Source: CAVROT01 sp963722905 (GTDB taxonomy: Bacteria > Pseudomonadota > Alphaproteobacteria > Rhodobacterales > Rhodobacteraceae). From it: a stretch of 64,000 nt of DNA. Positions 38,683 to 48,014 of the stretch are shown one piece after another; the stretch's first letter is position 1, and each line of letters starts with the position of its first letter. A program made the position numbers and the translations under genes. The notes below the pieces were generated by a model that saw only the letters and a list, made by a program, of their open reading frames with translations, had not been told where the DNA came from and did no database searches. The stretch covers positions 62,001 to 126,000 of the forward strand of contig CAVROT010000006.1 of NCBI GenBank assembly GCA_963722905.1. The letters are read 5' to 3'.

Positions 38683-41600
38683 TGGACGAGGCGACGCGCA
38701 AGCAGGCGCTGGCCGCCGATCCGGACGTCTCGACATGGGTGACCGCCAACGCCGGGTCCGGCAAGACGCGCGTGCTGACCGACCGGGTCGCGCGCCTGCT
38801 GCTGGCGGGGGCCGCTCCCCAGAACATCCTGTGCCTGACCTACACCAAGGCCGCGGCCAGCGAGATGCAGAACCGCCTCTTCGACCGGCTGGGCGCCTGG
38901 GCGATGGCATCCGACGACGACCTGCGCGGTGCGCTGACCGGCATGGGCGTGGCGGCGGACGTCGATCTGGGGCCGGCGCGCACCCTTTTCGCGCGCGCCA
39001 TCGAGACGCCGGGCGGGCTGCGCATCCAGACGATCCACTCCTTCTGCGCGTCGCTCCTGCGCCGCTATCCGCTGGAAGCGGGCGTATCGCCGGGCTTCGT
39101 CGAGATGACCGACCGCGACGCCGCCCGCCTGCGCGCCGACGTCGTCGAGGCCATCGCGCAGGACGATCCCGCCACGATGGACAGTCTCGCGGCCTATTGG
39201 ACCGAGGAGGACCTGAGCAAGCTGACGGGAGAGATCGGCCGCAACCGCGACAGGTTCGACCCGCCGCCGGGCGAAGGTTCGCTGCGCTCGGCTCTGGGGC
39301 TGGAGCCGGGCCTCGATGCGGGCGTCCTGCTGCGCCGCGTGTTCGCCGACGCCACCGCCGACCTGCTGGACAGGGTCGCCACGGCAATGGCGGCAGGGTC
39401 CACGACCGACCGCACCCAGTCGGAGGTCCTCAGAGCCGTCGTCGCACGGGGCGCGGACATGCAATCCCTGACCGGGCTGGAAGGCGTCCTGCTGACAAGC
39501 GCCAGCGCGAAGGCAGGTCCCTACGTCGCCAAGACCGGAAAGGTCCCGACCAAGGCCACCCGGGAGGCTCTGGCAGGCGATGCCGCCCTGCTGGACGACC
39601 TCATGGAACGGGTCGAGGCGGCGCGCGAGCCGCGGCTGGCCCTGGCCGCCCTGGCCCGGACGGAGGCCCTGCACGCCTTCGCCGGCGCCTTCCTGCCGCG
39701 CTACGCGGCCGCCAAGCAGGCACGCGGATGGCTGGACTTCGACGACCTCGTGCTGGGCGCGCGCGACCTGCTGACGCGGCCGGGCCTGGCCGACTGGGTC
39801 CTTTACCGGCTGGATGGCTGGATCGACCACATCCTCGTGGACGAGGCGCAGGACACCTCGCCCGAGCAATGGCAGGTGATCGAGACGCTTCTGGGAGAGA
39901 TGGCGGCGGGAACGGGCGCACGGCCCCAGGTGCGGCGCACGCTCTTCGTCGTGGGGGACGAGAAGCAGTCGATCTATTCCTTCATGGGCGCCGACCCCGC
40001 CGCGTTCGACCGGATGCGCGCGCAGCTGGGTGAACGGCTGTCGGCGACCGCAGAGCTCAGCGCGCGGGAACTGCTCCACTCTTTCCGGTCGTCCGCCGCG
40101 ATCCTGGACGTGGTCGATGCCGTCCTGGACCTGCGGGCGGAGGGCGACCGCGGCGGGCGGCACGTCGCCTTTCACGGCGCGTTGCCGGGCCGGTTCGACC
40201 TCTGGCCCGTCGTGACCTCGGGCGAGAAGGACGATCCGTCGCCCTGGTACGATCCGGTGGACCGCATGTCGCCCCATGACGGACGGCTGGTCCTCGCCGA
40301 TATGATCGCGGGCGCCATTCGCGGCATGATCGACGCGGGCGAGACGGTGCCGGTGCAGACGGGCGGACGCCGGGCGCTGGGCGAGGGCGACGTTCTGATC
40401 CTGGTGCGCCGCCGGGATGCGCTGTTCCACGCCATCATCGCGGCATGCAAGCGGCGGGGCCTCGCCATCGCCGGCGCCGACCGGCTGAGGCTGGGGGCGG
40501 ATCTGGGTGTCCGCGACATCCGCGCGCTGCTGGCGTTCCTCGCCACGCCCGAGGACGACCTGTCGCTGGCGACCGCGCTCCGATCCCCCCTGCTGGGCTG
40601 GTCCGAGGAGGACCTGCACAGCCTCGCCGCCACCCGCGGGGGCGCTTACCTGTGGGAGGCGCTGCGCGATGCCGCGGCCCGGCATCCGCGCACGATGGCG
40701 ATGCTGGACGACCTGCGGACGCAGGCGGATTTCCTGCGTCCCTACGAGCTGATCGAACGGATCCTGTCGCGCCATTGCGGACGCGCCCGCCTGACGGGCC
40801 GTCTGGGGCCGGAGGCCGAGGACGGTATCGACGAGCTGCTTGGCCAGTCGCTCGCCTACGAGCGGACATCGGTGCCCGGCCTGACCGGTTTTCTCGGCTG
40901 GCTGGACGCCGACGACGCGGAGGTGCGCCGGCAGCCCGGCGGCGACGGGGGCCGCATCCGCGTCATGACGGTGCATGGCGCCAAGGGGCTGGAAAGCCCG
41001 GTGGTGATCCTGCCCGACACGACGGCGCGCCCGCGCGCGGACGACGATCACCTCATGCCGGTTCCCGAAGGCGTCCTGTGGCGCGCGAAGGTCGACGAGA
41101 TGCCCGCCGCCATGGCCGATGCCAGGGCGGCGCGCGCGGTGCGCGATGCGGCCGAACGGGCACGCCTGCTCTACGTCGCGCTGACCCGGGCCGAGACGTG
41201 GTGCATCGTCTGCGGCGCCGGCGATCCGGACAACAGCGACGGCACCTGGCATGGCGACGTCGAAGCGGCGCTCTCGACGCGGGGACCGGCCGAGATCGAC
41301 ACGCCCGCCGGTCCCGGCCTGCGCTACGCCACGGGCGACTGGTCCGGCGGCCCGGCCAGGGCGTCGAAGGACGCGCCGCCGCCCCCCGCCGCCCTGCCCG
41401 CCTGGGTCGATGCTGCCGCGCCGCGCCGCGCCGAACCGCCCGCCGTCGCCGCGCCGTCGGGCCTGGGCGGGGCCAAAACCCTGCCGTCGGAGGATCCGGG
41501 CGGGGACGACGCGGCGCGGCGGCGTGGAATCGCGCTTCACGCGGCGCTGGAGGTCCTGCCGTCCGTCCCGCGCGCCCGCTGGTCCGAGGTCGCCGCGGCG

Positions 41601-42038
41601 CTGGTTCCGGCGTCCGAGCCGGTATTCTCGGCCGAGGAGATCCTCGGCGTCGCCGTCGCCCTCCTCGACGCGCCGCACCTCGCGCATCTCTGGGCGCCCG
41701 ACGCGCTGGTGGAGGTCGACCTGACGGGCCCCCTGCCCGGCGGCGGCACGGTCGCCGGCGCCGTGGACCGGCTGATCCTCGGACCCGAGCGGGTGCTGGC
41801 GGTGGACTACAAGTCGAACGCATCGATCCCCGCGGACCCCGCCGACGTCCCCGAAGGGATCCTGCGCCAGATGGGGGCCTACGGCGCTGTCCTGTCGCAT
41901 GTCTATCCCGGGCGGCGGATCGATCTGGCGATCCTGTGGACGCGTACCGCGACGCTGATGCCGGTCGATGCCGGCGTCGCCTCCGAAGCGCTGGCGCGCG
42001 GGCTGCGCGACCTTGACCGGGGGGCGGGCGGTGCCTAG
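38682..42038 (+). CDS. addA: ATP-dependent helicase/nuclease AddA
   Basis: A 1118-residue UvrD-type helicase with a C-terminal nuclease. Walker A is ANAGSGKTRVLTDRVARLLL and motif Ia lies in CLTYTKAAASEMQ. Motif II is ILVDEAQDTSPEQWQVI and motif III VVGDEKQSIYSFMGADP. Further helicase motifs are RVMTVHGAKGLESPVVILP and LLYVALTRAETWCIV. The nuclease core is AGAVDRLILGPERVLAVDYKSN. Start and stop codons overlap addB, giving tightly coupled synthesis. Length is within the normal range. Confidence 0.96.
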   Translation: MDEATRKQALAADPDVSTWVTANAGSGKTRVLTDRVARLLLAGAAPQNILCLTYTKAAASEMQNRLFDRLGAWAMASDDDLRGALTGMGVAADVDLGPARTLFARAIETPGGLRIQTIHSFCASLLRRYPLEAGVSPGFVEMTDRDAARLRADVVEAIAQDDPATMDSLAAYWTEEDLSKLTGEIGRNRDRFDPPPGEGSLRSALGLEPGLDAGVLLRRVFADATADLLDRVATAMAAGSTTDRTQSEVLRAVVARGADMQSLTGLEGVLLTSASAKAGPYVAKTGKVPTKATREALAGDAALLDDLMERVEAAREPRLALAALARTEALHAFAGAFLPRYAAAKQARGWLDFDDLVLGARDLLTRPGLADWVLYRLDGWIDHILVDEAQDTSPEQWQVIETLLGEMAAGTGARPQVRRTLFVVGDEKQSIYSFMGADPAAFDRMRAQLGERLSATAELSARELLHSFRSSAAILDVVDAVLDLRAEGDRGGRHVAFHGALPGRFDLWPVVTSGEKDDPSPWYDPVDRMSPHDGRLVLADMIAGAIRGMIDAGETVPVQTGGRRALGEGDVLILVRRRDALFHAIIAACKRRGLAIAGADRLRLGADLGVRDIRALLAFLATPEDDLSLATALRSPLLGWSEEDLHSLAATRGGAYLWEALRDAAARHPRTMAMLDDLRTQADFLRPYELIERILSRHCGRARLTGRLGPEAEDGIDELLGQSLAYERTSVPGLTGFLGWLDADDAEVRRQPGGDGGRIRVMTVHGAKGLESPVVILPDTTARPRADDDHLMPVPEGVLWRAKVDEMPAAMADARAARAVRDAAERARLLYVALTRAETWCIVCGAGDPDNSDGTWHGDVEAALSTRGPAEIDTPAGPGLRYATGDWSGGPARASKDAPPPPAALPAWVDAAAPRRAEPPAVAAPSGLGGAKTLPSEDPGGDDAARRRGIALHAALEVLPSVPRARWSEVAAALVPASEPVFSAEEILGVAVALLDAPHLAHLWAPDALVEVDLTGPLPGGGTVAGAVDRLILGPERVLAVDYKSNASIPADPADVPEGILRQMGAYGAVLSHVYPGRRIDLAILWTRTATLMPVDAGVASEALARGLRDLDRGAGGA

Positions 42039-42071
42039 GTCTGGCGTCCACCCTCCGAGGAGACTGCCCCA

Positions 42072-42392
42072 ATGGCCACCGTTCCCGTGACCGACGCGAC
42101 CTTCGACAGCGAAGTGAAATCGGCCTCCGTCCCCGTCGTGGTCGATTTCTGGGCCGAGTGGTGCGGCCCCTGCAAGCAGATCGGCCCCGCTCTGGAGGAA
42201 CTGAGCGCGGAATATGGCGACCGCGTGAAGATCGTGAAGGTGAACGTCGACGAAAACCCCGAATCGCCGGCCCAGCTGGGCGTCCGGGGGATCCCCGCGC
42301 TCTTCATGTTCAAGGACGGGGCGGTCGTGTCGAACAAGGTGGGCGCCGCGCCCAAGGCCGCGCTGCAAAGCTGGATCGACGCGGCCCTCTAG
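42072..42392 (+). CDS. trxA: Thioredoxin TrxA
   Basis: A 106-residue cytoplasmic dithiol oxidoreductase. The active site WAEWCGPCKQIGP contains the CGPC pair at about residues 33-36, with conserved VKVNVDENPESPAQLGVRGIPALFMFKDG including the cis-proline. GAGGAGA lies 6 nt upstream of the ATG. It follows addA by 33 bp, an arrangement common in Rhodobacterales, and leads toward hslV 26 bp later. Confidence 0.97.
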   Translation: MATVPVTDATFDSEVKSASVPVVVDFWAEWCGPCKQIGPALEELSAEYGDRVKIVKVNVDENPESPAQLGVRGIPALFMFKDGAVVSNKVGAAPKAALQSWIDAAL

Positions 42393-42418
42393 GCGTCGCG
42401 GAACCTGGAGGCCGGGAC

Positions 42419-42973
42419 ATGGCGGACGCGTTTCCCGGCTGGCACGGGACGACGATCATCGGCGTACGCAAGGGCGGGCGCGTCGTCATCGCGGGCGACG
42501 GTCAGGTCAGCATGGGCCAGACGGTGATGAAGGGGACCGCGCGCAAGGTGCGCCGCCTTTCGCCCGGCGGTCATGAGGTCGTCGCCGGGTTCGCCGGATC
42601 GACCGCCGACGCCTTCGCGCTGCTGGAACGGCTGGAGGCCAAGCTGGAGGCGGCGCCGGGCCAGTTGCAGCGCGCCTGCGTGGAACTGGCCAAGGACTGG
42701 CGCACCGACAAGTATCTTCAGAAGCTGGAAGCGATGCTGATCGTGACCGATGGCACCGAACTCTTCGTCGTCACCGGCGCGGGGGACGTGCTGGAGCCCG
42801 AGCATGACGTGGCCGCCATCGGATCCGGCGGAAACTACGCGCTGGCCGCCGGCCGTGCGCTGGTCGACGGGCCGCTGGACGCCGAAGCGGTGGCGCGACG
42901 GGCGATGTCGATCGCCGCCGACATCTGTGTCTATACCAACGGGAACCTGACCGTAGAGAGCATCGGCGGCTGA
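42419..42973 (+). CDS. hslV: HslV peptidase subunit (ClpQ)
   Basis: A 184-residue N-terminal-nucleophile protease forming the core of the HslVU heat-shock protease. Processing before T11 (WHG-TTIIGVRK) would expose the catalytic threonine. VVIAGDGQVSMGQTVMKGTARKVRR, the ADAFALLERLEAKLE segment and the ending YTNGNLTVESI are typical. The ATG follows CTGGAGG. The partner hslU is 665 bp downstream, separated by a DM13 gene on the other strand instead of being adjacent. Confidence 0.96.
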   Translation: MADAFPGWHGTTIIGVRKGGRVVIAGDGQVSMGQTVMKGTARKVRRLSPGGHEVVAGFAGSTADAFALLERLEAKLEAAPGQLQRACVELAKDWRTDKYLQKLEAMLIVTDGTELFVVTGAGDVLEPEHDVAAIGSGGNYALAAGRALVDGPLDAEAVARRAMSIAADICVYTNGNLTVESIGG

Positions 42974-43021
42974 GATGGGGTCCGGCACGTGCCGGCGTTC
43001 CGGCCGGCCGACACGAAGGAC

Positions 43022-43056
43022 GCCTCCGGCGGGGGAGTATTTTCGTCAGGATGAAG
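43022..43056. repeat. Intergenic repeat-like element after hslV
   Basis: GCCTCCGGCGGGGGAGTATTTT followed by CGTCAGGATGAAG resembles a short intergenic element that I recall seeing repeatedly in Rhodobacteraceae genomes. It may form a hairpin ending in a T run. A perfect palindrome CCGGCACGTGCCGG lies just before it at 42982-42995. No second copy was noticed in this window. Confidence 0.4.
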
Positions 43057-43087
43057 GGACGGTTCCCGGTCCGTCATTCGCCCTGTC

Positions 43088-43462
43088 TCAGCCGATACGG
43101 GCCATCCCCAGGGGGAGATCGAGAGACTGGCACCATATCCAGACCTCGTTATAGGCCGTGGGGTCGATGCGGGCCGGGATCCGGTAGCTTTGCCGGCCGG
43201 AGTTGGCGACGAGCGACCCCAGGACAGTGCCCGGATCGTAACCGTTGCGGCCCAGCGCGACCCGCGGATCGGGGGCGCCGTCGAACCGGAAGTCGCCCTG
43301 GAGCACGACCATGGCCGGCGACACCTCGACAGTGCCGCTGGTCGAATGGTCGCTCATCCCGCCGAAGGACCCCGATCTGGTGCGGTTCTGCGCCGATACG
43401 GGACCGGCCGCGGCAAGCCCGAAGGCGGACGCCAGACCGATGAATGCGCGACGCCTGTACAT
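43088..43462 (-). CDS. DM13-domain exported protein
   Basis: A 124-residue protein with an N-terminal twin-arginine-like export signal (MYRRRAFIGLASAFGLAAAG) cut near VSA-QN. The mature part is a DM13 domain: GTVEVSPAMVVLQGDFRFDGAPDPRVALG, then YRIPARIDPTAYNEVWIWCQSLDLPLGMARI with the single cysteine thought to be redox-active in the family. DM13 proteins are predicted redox or electron-transfer proteins; no substrate is claimed. It is convergent with hslV and divergent from hslU, an insertion between two genes that are usually contiguous. Confidence 0.85.
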   Translation of the reverse strand: MYRRRAFIGLASAFGLAAAGPVSAQNRTRSGSFGGMSDHSTSGTVEVSPAMVVLQGDFRFDGAPDPRVALGRNGYDPGTVLGSLVANSGRQSYRIPARIDPTAYNEVWIWCQSLDLPLGMARIG

Positions 43463-43638
43463 CCGGGAGACTCCGTGTGTGGTATGGCCGAGATGGACAT
43501 ATGCGACATGAGACCACAAGACGACTAACCTTGCGTAAACGTGATCGCGGGGCACGCATGTCCTTGCGTGCGCCGCCCGCGCGCATAGGTGGGGACAGGT
43601 CCGTGACCCGCAGCACGACGACCGCGAAAGGCAGACCG

Positions 43639-44946
43639 ATGACCGACCTCACCCCGCGCGAGACCGTGAGCGAACTGGACCGGTTCATCATCGGACAGGG
43701 CCCCGCCAAACGTGCCGTGGCCGTGGCACTGCGCAACCGCTGGCGGCGCCGGCAACTGACGGGCGACATGCGCGACGAGGTCTATCCCAAGAACATCCTG
43801 ATGATCGGCCCCACCGGCGTCGGCAAGACCGAGATCAGCCGCCGCCTGGCCCGGCTGGCGCGCGCGCCGTTCCTCAAGGTCGAGGCGACGAAGTTCACCG
43901 AGGTCGGATATGTCGGCCGCGACGTCGAGCAGATCGTCCGGGACCTGCTGGAGCAGTCCATCACGATGACCCGCGAGCACATGCGCGAGGATGTCGCCGC
44001 GCGCGCCCGCGAGAATGCGCGGGACCGTGTGGTCAGCGCCCTTGCCGGCGACGGTGCCCGCGCGCAGACACGCGAGATGTTCGCCGGAAAGCTGCGCCGC
44101 GGCGAACTGGACGACACCGTGATCGAGCTGGAGGTCGCCGACACGTCGAACCCGATGGGAACGATGGAGATCCCCGGCATGCCGCCCGGACAGATGGGCG
44201 GCATGAACATCGGCGACATCTTCGGCAAGGCCTTCGCCGGGCGGACGGTGCGCCGCCGCATGACCGTGGCCGAGAGCTACGACGTCCTGCTGGGCGAGGA
44301 GGCGGACAAGCTGCTGGACGACGAGACGGTGAAGAAGGCGGCCATCGAGGCGGTCGAGGAGAACGGCATCGTCTTCCTCGACGAGATCGACAAGGTCTGT
44401 GCCCGCTCGGACGCACGGGGCGGCGAGGTCAGCCGCGAGGGCGTGCAGCGCGACCTGCTGCCGCTGATCGAGGGCACGGTCGTCGCCACCAAGCACGGGC
44501 AGGTGCGCACCGACCACATCCTCTTCATCGCGTCCGGCGCCTTCCATGTCGCCAAGCCCAGCGACCTGCTGCCCGAGCTTCAGGGCCGCCTGCCGATCCG
44601 GGTCGAGCTGCGGTCGCTGACCGAGGCCGACTTCGTACGGATCCTGACCGAGACGGAGAACGCGCTGACCCGGCAATACACCGCGCTGATGGCGACCGAG
44701 GGCGTCGATGTCTCGTTCACCGAGGACGGCATCGCGGCACTGGCCCGCATCGCCGCGGAAGTGAACACCGCGGTCGAGAACATCGGCGCCCGGAGGCTCT
44801 ATACCGTGATGGAGCGGGTCTTCGAGACGCTCAGCTTCGATGCGCCGGACCGCTCCGGCGCCACTGTGACCGTCGATGCCGCCTACGTGGAGGCGAACCT
44901 GGGTGAGCTGTCCCGCAGCGTCGACATGAGCCGGTATGTCCTGTGA
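43639..44946 (+). CDS. hslU: HslU ATPase subunit (ClpY)
   Basis: A 435-residue AAA+ unfoldase that feeds substrates to HslV. N-terminal SELDRFIIGQGPAKRAVAVALRNRWRRRQL, Walker A MIGPTGVGKTEISRRLA, FTEVGYVGRDVEQIVRDL, Walker B GIVFLDEIDKVC and the sensor block QGRLPIRVELRSL are all intact. The C-terminal ELSRSVDMSRYVL is the tail that inserts into HslV. The ATG at 43639 is the conserved start; an open frame upstream is not conserved. Decayed insertion sequences begin about 45 bp after its stop. Confidence 0.97.
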   Translation: MTDLTPRETVSELDRFIIGQGPAKRAVAVALRNRWRRRQLTGDMRDEVYPKNILMIGPTGVGKTEISRRLARLARAPFLKVEATKFTEVGYVGRDVEQIVRDLLEQSITMTREHMREDVAARARENARDRVVSALAGDGARAQTREMFAGKLRRGELDDTVIELEVADTSNPMGTMEIPGMPPGQMGGMNIGDIFGKAFAGRTVRRRMTVAESYDVLLGEEADKLLDDETVKKAAIEAVEENGIVFLDEIDKVCARSDARGGEVSREGVQRDLLPLIEGTVVATKHGQVRTDHILFIASGAFHVAKPSDLLPELQGRLPIRVELRSLTEADFVRILTETENALTRQYTALMATEGVDVSFTEDGIAALARIAAEVNTAVENIGARRLYTVMERVFETLSFDAPDRSGATVTVDAAYVEANLGELSRSVDMSRYVL

Positions 44947-45008
44947 TCGGCGGGTGCGCGTTTCGCACCTGAGCTACTCCCGATACATTGGACGGGATGC
45001 AGCGCTTT

Positions 45009-45797
45009 TCAGGCTTCTCCTTGCTCCTGCTGACCGGGTTGCATGACTTCGTTTCTCGTGGAGGAGCATCGCGGGCGGTCTGCCGCCAAGGGCCTTTTTG
45101 CGGCGGGCGGCGGTCGGGAAAGTCGATCCGGCGATCGACGCCTCTGCGGGCCTGCGACCCGGGTCTTGCGGGCATGCGGATTGACGCACCCGTATTTCGG
45201 CGTGCGCCGGAGGCGCTCGATGACGATGGTGTCCGGGTAGCGGCCCTTGCCGTCCATCCGCTGCCCCGGCAGTCCATGTGAATATGCAGGGGCGAGGAGA
45301 TGCGGATGCCTGACCGACGGAGGCGGTCCGTCCGGGCAGACGACGTGAACCGGGAGCCCTGATCGCTGTTCATGATGTCCGGCGGTTCGACGCGGCAGAT
45401 CGCTTCGTCCAGCGACGCGACGCAGAAATCGGCCTCTATGGCGTCCGACATCCGCCACGACAGAACCGTCCGGGCATGCCAACCATGATCGCCACCGGAT
45501 ATGGAAAGCCCCTGCGCATTGGCAGATGGGCGATGTCGACACACCAGGCCTGGTTCGGACGATCCACACGCATCCCTCTCGGCGGGTATGGGCAGGTCTT
45601 GTGCGCTTTCGTCGGCCGACCGGTGTCGGGTTTCGGCTGGGTTGGCATGAGCCCCATAAAACGCACCGGTCGCCGGGTGCGCTTTGCGTTCACCGCATGA
45701 CCTGCGTTGCGCAGGTTCCAGGTCATCCGACGGACCCCGAAGACCGGCGACTTCGGAAACTGCGCGTCGATCGGACATCAGCGCGGATTTCTCCTGC
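45009..45797 (-). pseudogene. IS3-type transposase OrfB, frameshifted
   Basis: Pieces of a DDE (rve) integrase-type transposase appear in successive frames: an N-terminal RRDHPDLSIARRCGLLPIARS-like part (upstream to about 45900), then AGHAVNAKRTRRPVRFMGLMP and VDRPNQAWCVDIAHLPMRRG with the first catalytic Asp. The second Asp is in IMNSDQGSRFTSSARTDRLRR and the Glu region in IERLRRTPKYGCV. At least three frame changes and a stop near 45436 make it non-functional. The mutation pattern suggests long inactivation. Confidence 0.8.
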
Positions 45798-45889
45798 GGC
45801 GCCACGCGGGGCATGATGAAACGACGATCGGGCAATCGGCAACAGTCCGCATCGCCTGGCAATCGACAGGTCCGGATGGTCGCGCCCGA

Positions 45890-46230
45890 TCATCCCGCGC
45901 CTCCCGTCCCGCCCCGGGGCCTGAGCATTCCTTCCGGAAAAGAGCTGGCCACCGCCGGCTCCCCGATCCTGGCGGGCAGGTCCCTGATCCGATCGCCGTC
46001 CATCGTCGGCACCTTGCGACCACCGCGCACGAACACGCCGGATGCGCCTTCGCGCAGGGCGCTCGCCATTGCCCCCGGACCCATGGCAGCAAAAACTCAC
46101 TCCATTGCCGGATCATCGCCCGATGCACGCCGAACCGGCGCGCAAGTTCAAAAGCCGTCTCCTCGCCCTCAAGCGCTTCCAGCGCCACCCGCGCCTTGAA
46201 CTCAGGCGCATGTTGCTGTCGTTTCGACAC
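45890..46230 (-). pseudogene. IS3-type transposase OrfA, frameshifted
   Basis: The GTG at 46230 opens a normal OrfA helix-turn-helix, SKRQQHAPEFKARVALEALEGEETAFELARRFGVHRAMIRQW. After this, similarity jumps to another frame: REGASGVFVRGGRKVPTMDGDRIRDLPARIGE. The shift is near 46100. The usual OrfA end is mutated. Confidence 0.78.
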
Positions 46231-46339
46231 CGCCGATCTCCTGCGAGGTGAAGATCGACAGACGGCAATTCAAAGCCTGCGTCGCTGTCCGGGTTTCGGG
46301 CAGTACTTCTGTCAGAAGCTTTGTGGCACCGGTCTTTTC

Positions 46340-47740
46340 CAAGTCGACCTGCGCCCCGTTTCCTCTTCCAGTTTTTGGCAGAGCCCGCTTAAGACGAGGA
46401 GACGGAGAATGAAGAGATCGAGGTTCAGCGAAGATCAGGTCGGTGCGATCTTGTAGGAGCAGGAGGCGGGGATGCCGACCGTCGAAGTCTGCCGGAAGCA
46501 CGGCGACCTTCTACAAGTACGAGGCGAAGCATGGCGAGCTCGAGGGCGAGCCATGTCCGCCATTGGTCCGAGGAGAATGGCGAGCGACGCGGGTCGGCGG
46601 CGGGCGCTCGAGGACGAAAACGGCAAGCTGAAGAAGCGTCTGGCCGAAACCATGTCGGACAATGCAAATCTAAAGGATGTCGCGACAAGAAAAGGCAGCG
46701 CCCGGCGTCAGACGGAAAGCGGTGGCCCAGGCCTGCGCGACGCACAGGGTAAGCCAGCGTCCCGCTGCCCGGCAGGCGATTGCGACGCACTCTGCCGGGA
46801 GAGGGCATGTCAGGCCTTGGCCTTGGACCGGTCGAGCGGGCGGTATCTCAGCGTTCGGCCGGACGATGCCGACGCACGGGCTGCGATGAAGGCGGTGGCG
46901 GGCGCGCGGCGACGCTTTGGCTGCCGCCGCATCCCCGTCACGCTGGAGCGGCAGGGGGTCGCCCCTCCCGGCAGATTTTGGCCGGGCCAAATCGCCTGCC
47001 GGGCAGTGGATGAACCTCAGGAAGCTGCGGCGGCTGTATCGCGAGGCACGGCTTCGGGTGCGCCGCAGGGGCGGCCGCAAGCGGACCCTCGAAAGGCGGC
47101 GGCCGATGCCGGGGCCGGACGCGCCGAACGTACGTTGGAGCCTGGATTTCGTGAGCGATGCGCTGACGGATATGCGGCGGTTCCGTGTCCTCGCCGTGGT
47201 CGACGACTACAGCCAGGAATGCCTTACCCTTGTGGCGGACACCTCGCTGTCGGGTCTGCGGGTCGTCAGGGACCTGGACACCGTGATCGCCCGCAGGGGC
47301 AGGCCCGCGATGGTCGTTTCCGATAACGGTACCGAACTGATTTCAATGGCGGTTCTGTTCTGGTGCCAGTGCACCGGGATCGATTGGCGATTACATCGCA
47401 CCCGGCAAACCGATGCAGACCGCATTCATCGAGAGCTTCAACGGGCGGTTCCGAGACGAGTTGCTCAACGAGACCCAGTTCCCGACGCTCGAAATGGCCC
47501 GGCAGGAGATCTGCGCCTGGCGGCACGACTACAACCACCAACGCCCACACTCCGGCCATGGGAACATCCCGCCAGCCGAGTTCGTGGCAAGGAAAGGGAT
47601 GGAAATGCGCGCCGCGCAGCCCCAGACATCAACCCGCGAATCCTCCGATAAGCCGGAGGATAAACGGGTCTCGGGTCAGTATGGCAGTCTGACCCCGGCG
47701 AATTGCGGAGCGGCCCTTCGTTCGACACACAGCTTTTGAC
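46340..47740 (+). mobile_element. Degenerate IS3-family insertion sequence B
   Basis: A second IS3-type remnant, read rightward, of a different subgroup (MKRSRFSEDQ-type OrfA). OrfA starts at 46409 and carries an in-frame TAG after 15 codons and later shifts. OrfB remnants extend to about 47650-47740. Ends are approximate; a likely left end lies near 46340. It borders the region upstream of tRNA-Ala. Confidence 0.75.
46409..47740 (+). pseudogene. IS3-type transposase OrfA/OrfB, nonsense and frameshifts
   Basis: OrfA reads MKRSRFSEDQVGAIL then TAG (46454-46456), continues as EQEAGMPTVEVCRKHG, and shifts to give RRALEDENGKLKKRLAETM. OrfB fragments include YLSVRPDDADARAAMKAVAG, then from about 47010 MNLRKLRRLYREARLRVRRRGGRKR and NVRWSLDFVSDALTD with the first Asp and VVSDNGTELIS with the second. 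A one-base shift near 47385 moves the last part to another frame, IAPGKPMQTAFIESFNGRFRDELL with the catalytic Glu. It cannot make an active transposase. Confidence 0.82.
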
Positions 47741-47899
47741 GAGGAGAACTTTTTGGGGATCTGCGCCGCATCCTGCGCGAAGGTCCGATTGCCGGCGCGA
47801 CGAAGGAAATCGCCTTCTTGGACGCGACTGTCGCGACCGACCCACGTCAGTCAGGGCGCCCCGAGATCACAAACCATGTGGCACGTTTCAGGTGCGGGA
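47741..47899. other. Short unassigned stretch between IS remnant and tRNA
   Basis: No family match. A short rightward open stretch reads LRRILREGPIAGATKEIAFLDATVATDP and could be the relic of an unknown gene; there is no start or clean end. Confidence 0.3.
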
Positions 47900-47975
47900 T
47901 GGTGGAGCCTAGCGGGATCGAACCGCTGACCTCCTGCATGCCATGCAGGCGCTCTCCCAGCTGAGCTAAGGCCCC
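47900..47975 (-). tRNA. tRNA-Ala (anticodon GGC)
   Basis: A full 76-nt cloverleaf. The acceptor stem GGGGCCT/AGGCTCC is followed by A and an encoded CCA. The D-arm is TTAGCTCAGCTGGGAGAGC, the anticodon stem CCTGC/GCAGG with loop ATGGCAT (anticodon GGC), and the T-arm GCGG-TTCGATC-CCGC. It reads GCC and GCU alanine codons. It separates the IS remnants from the decayed catabolic region and may have been an integration or recombination point. Confidence 0.97.
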
Positions 47976-47986
47976 GACGCCGCTGT

Positions 47987-48014
47987 GACTATGGGCTGGC
48001 GGTTGGACGTTCAA
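47987..48014 (-). promoter_or_regulatory. Possible promoter of tRNA-Ala
   Basis: On the minus strand TTGAAC (48009-48014) and ATAGTC (47987-47992) are separated by 16 bp and end 12 bp before the tRNA. A reasonable sigma-70-like match, based only on spacing and sequence. Confidence 0.35.

Larger units (their letters stand above)
44990..46250 (-). mobile_element. Degenerate IS3-family insertion sequence A
   Basis: Remnant of an IS3-type element read leftward. It covers orfA, from the GTG at 46230, and orfB, ending near 45009. Both reading frames are broken repeatedly. Terminal inverted repeats were not clearly delimited, so the edges are approximate. It sits immediately downstream of hslU and back-to-back with a second IS3 remnant. 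Confidence 0.75.

Noticed and set aside
35578..42368. Two leftward frames of more than 1200 codons over addB and addA
   Set aside because: Both are mirror images of the AddB/AddA coding sequence; the translations are Arg/Gln/His-rich and match nothing.
44950..44972. Hairpin GGTGCG/CGCACC after hslU as a terminator
   Set aside because: The stem is only 6 bp and no T run follows; it may just be near the IS edge.
47741..47899. Integrase remnant next to tRNA-Ala
   Set aside because: A short open stretch exists, but no integrase motif (R...HxxR...Y) or resolvase signature can be seen.
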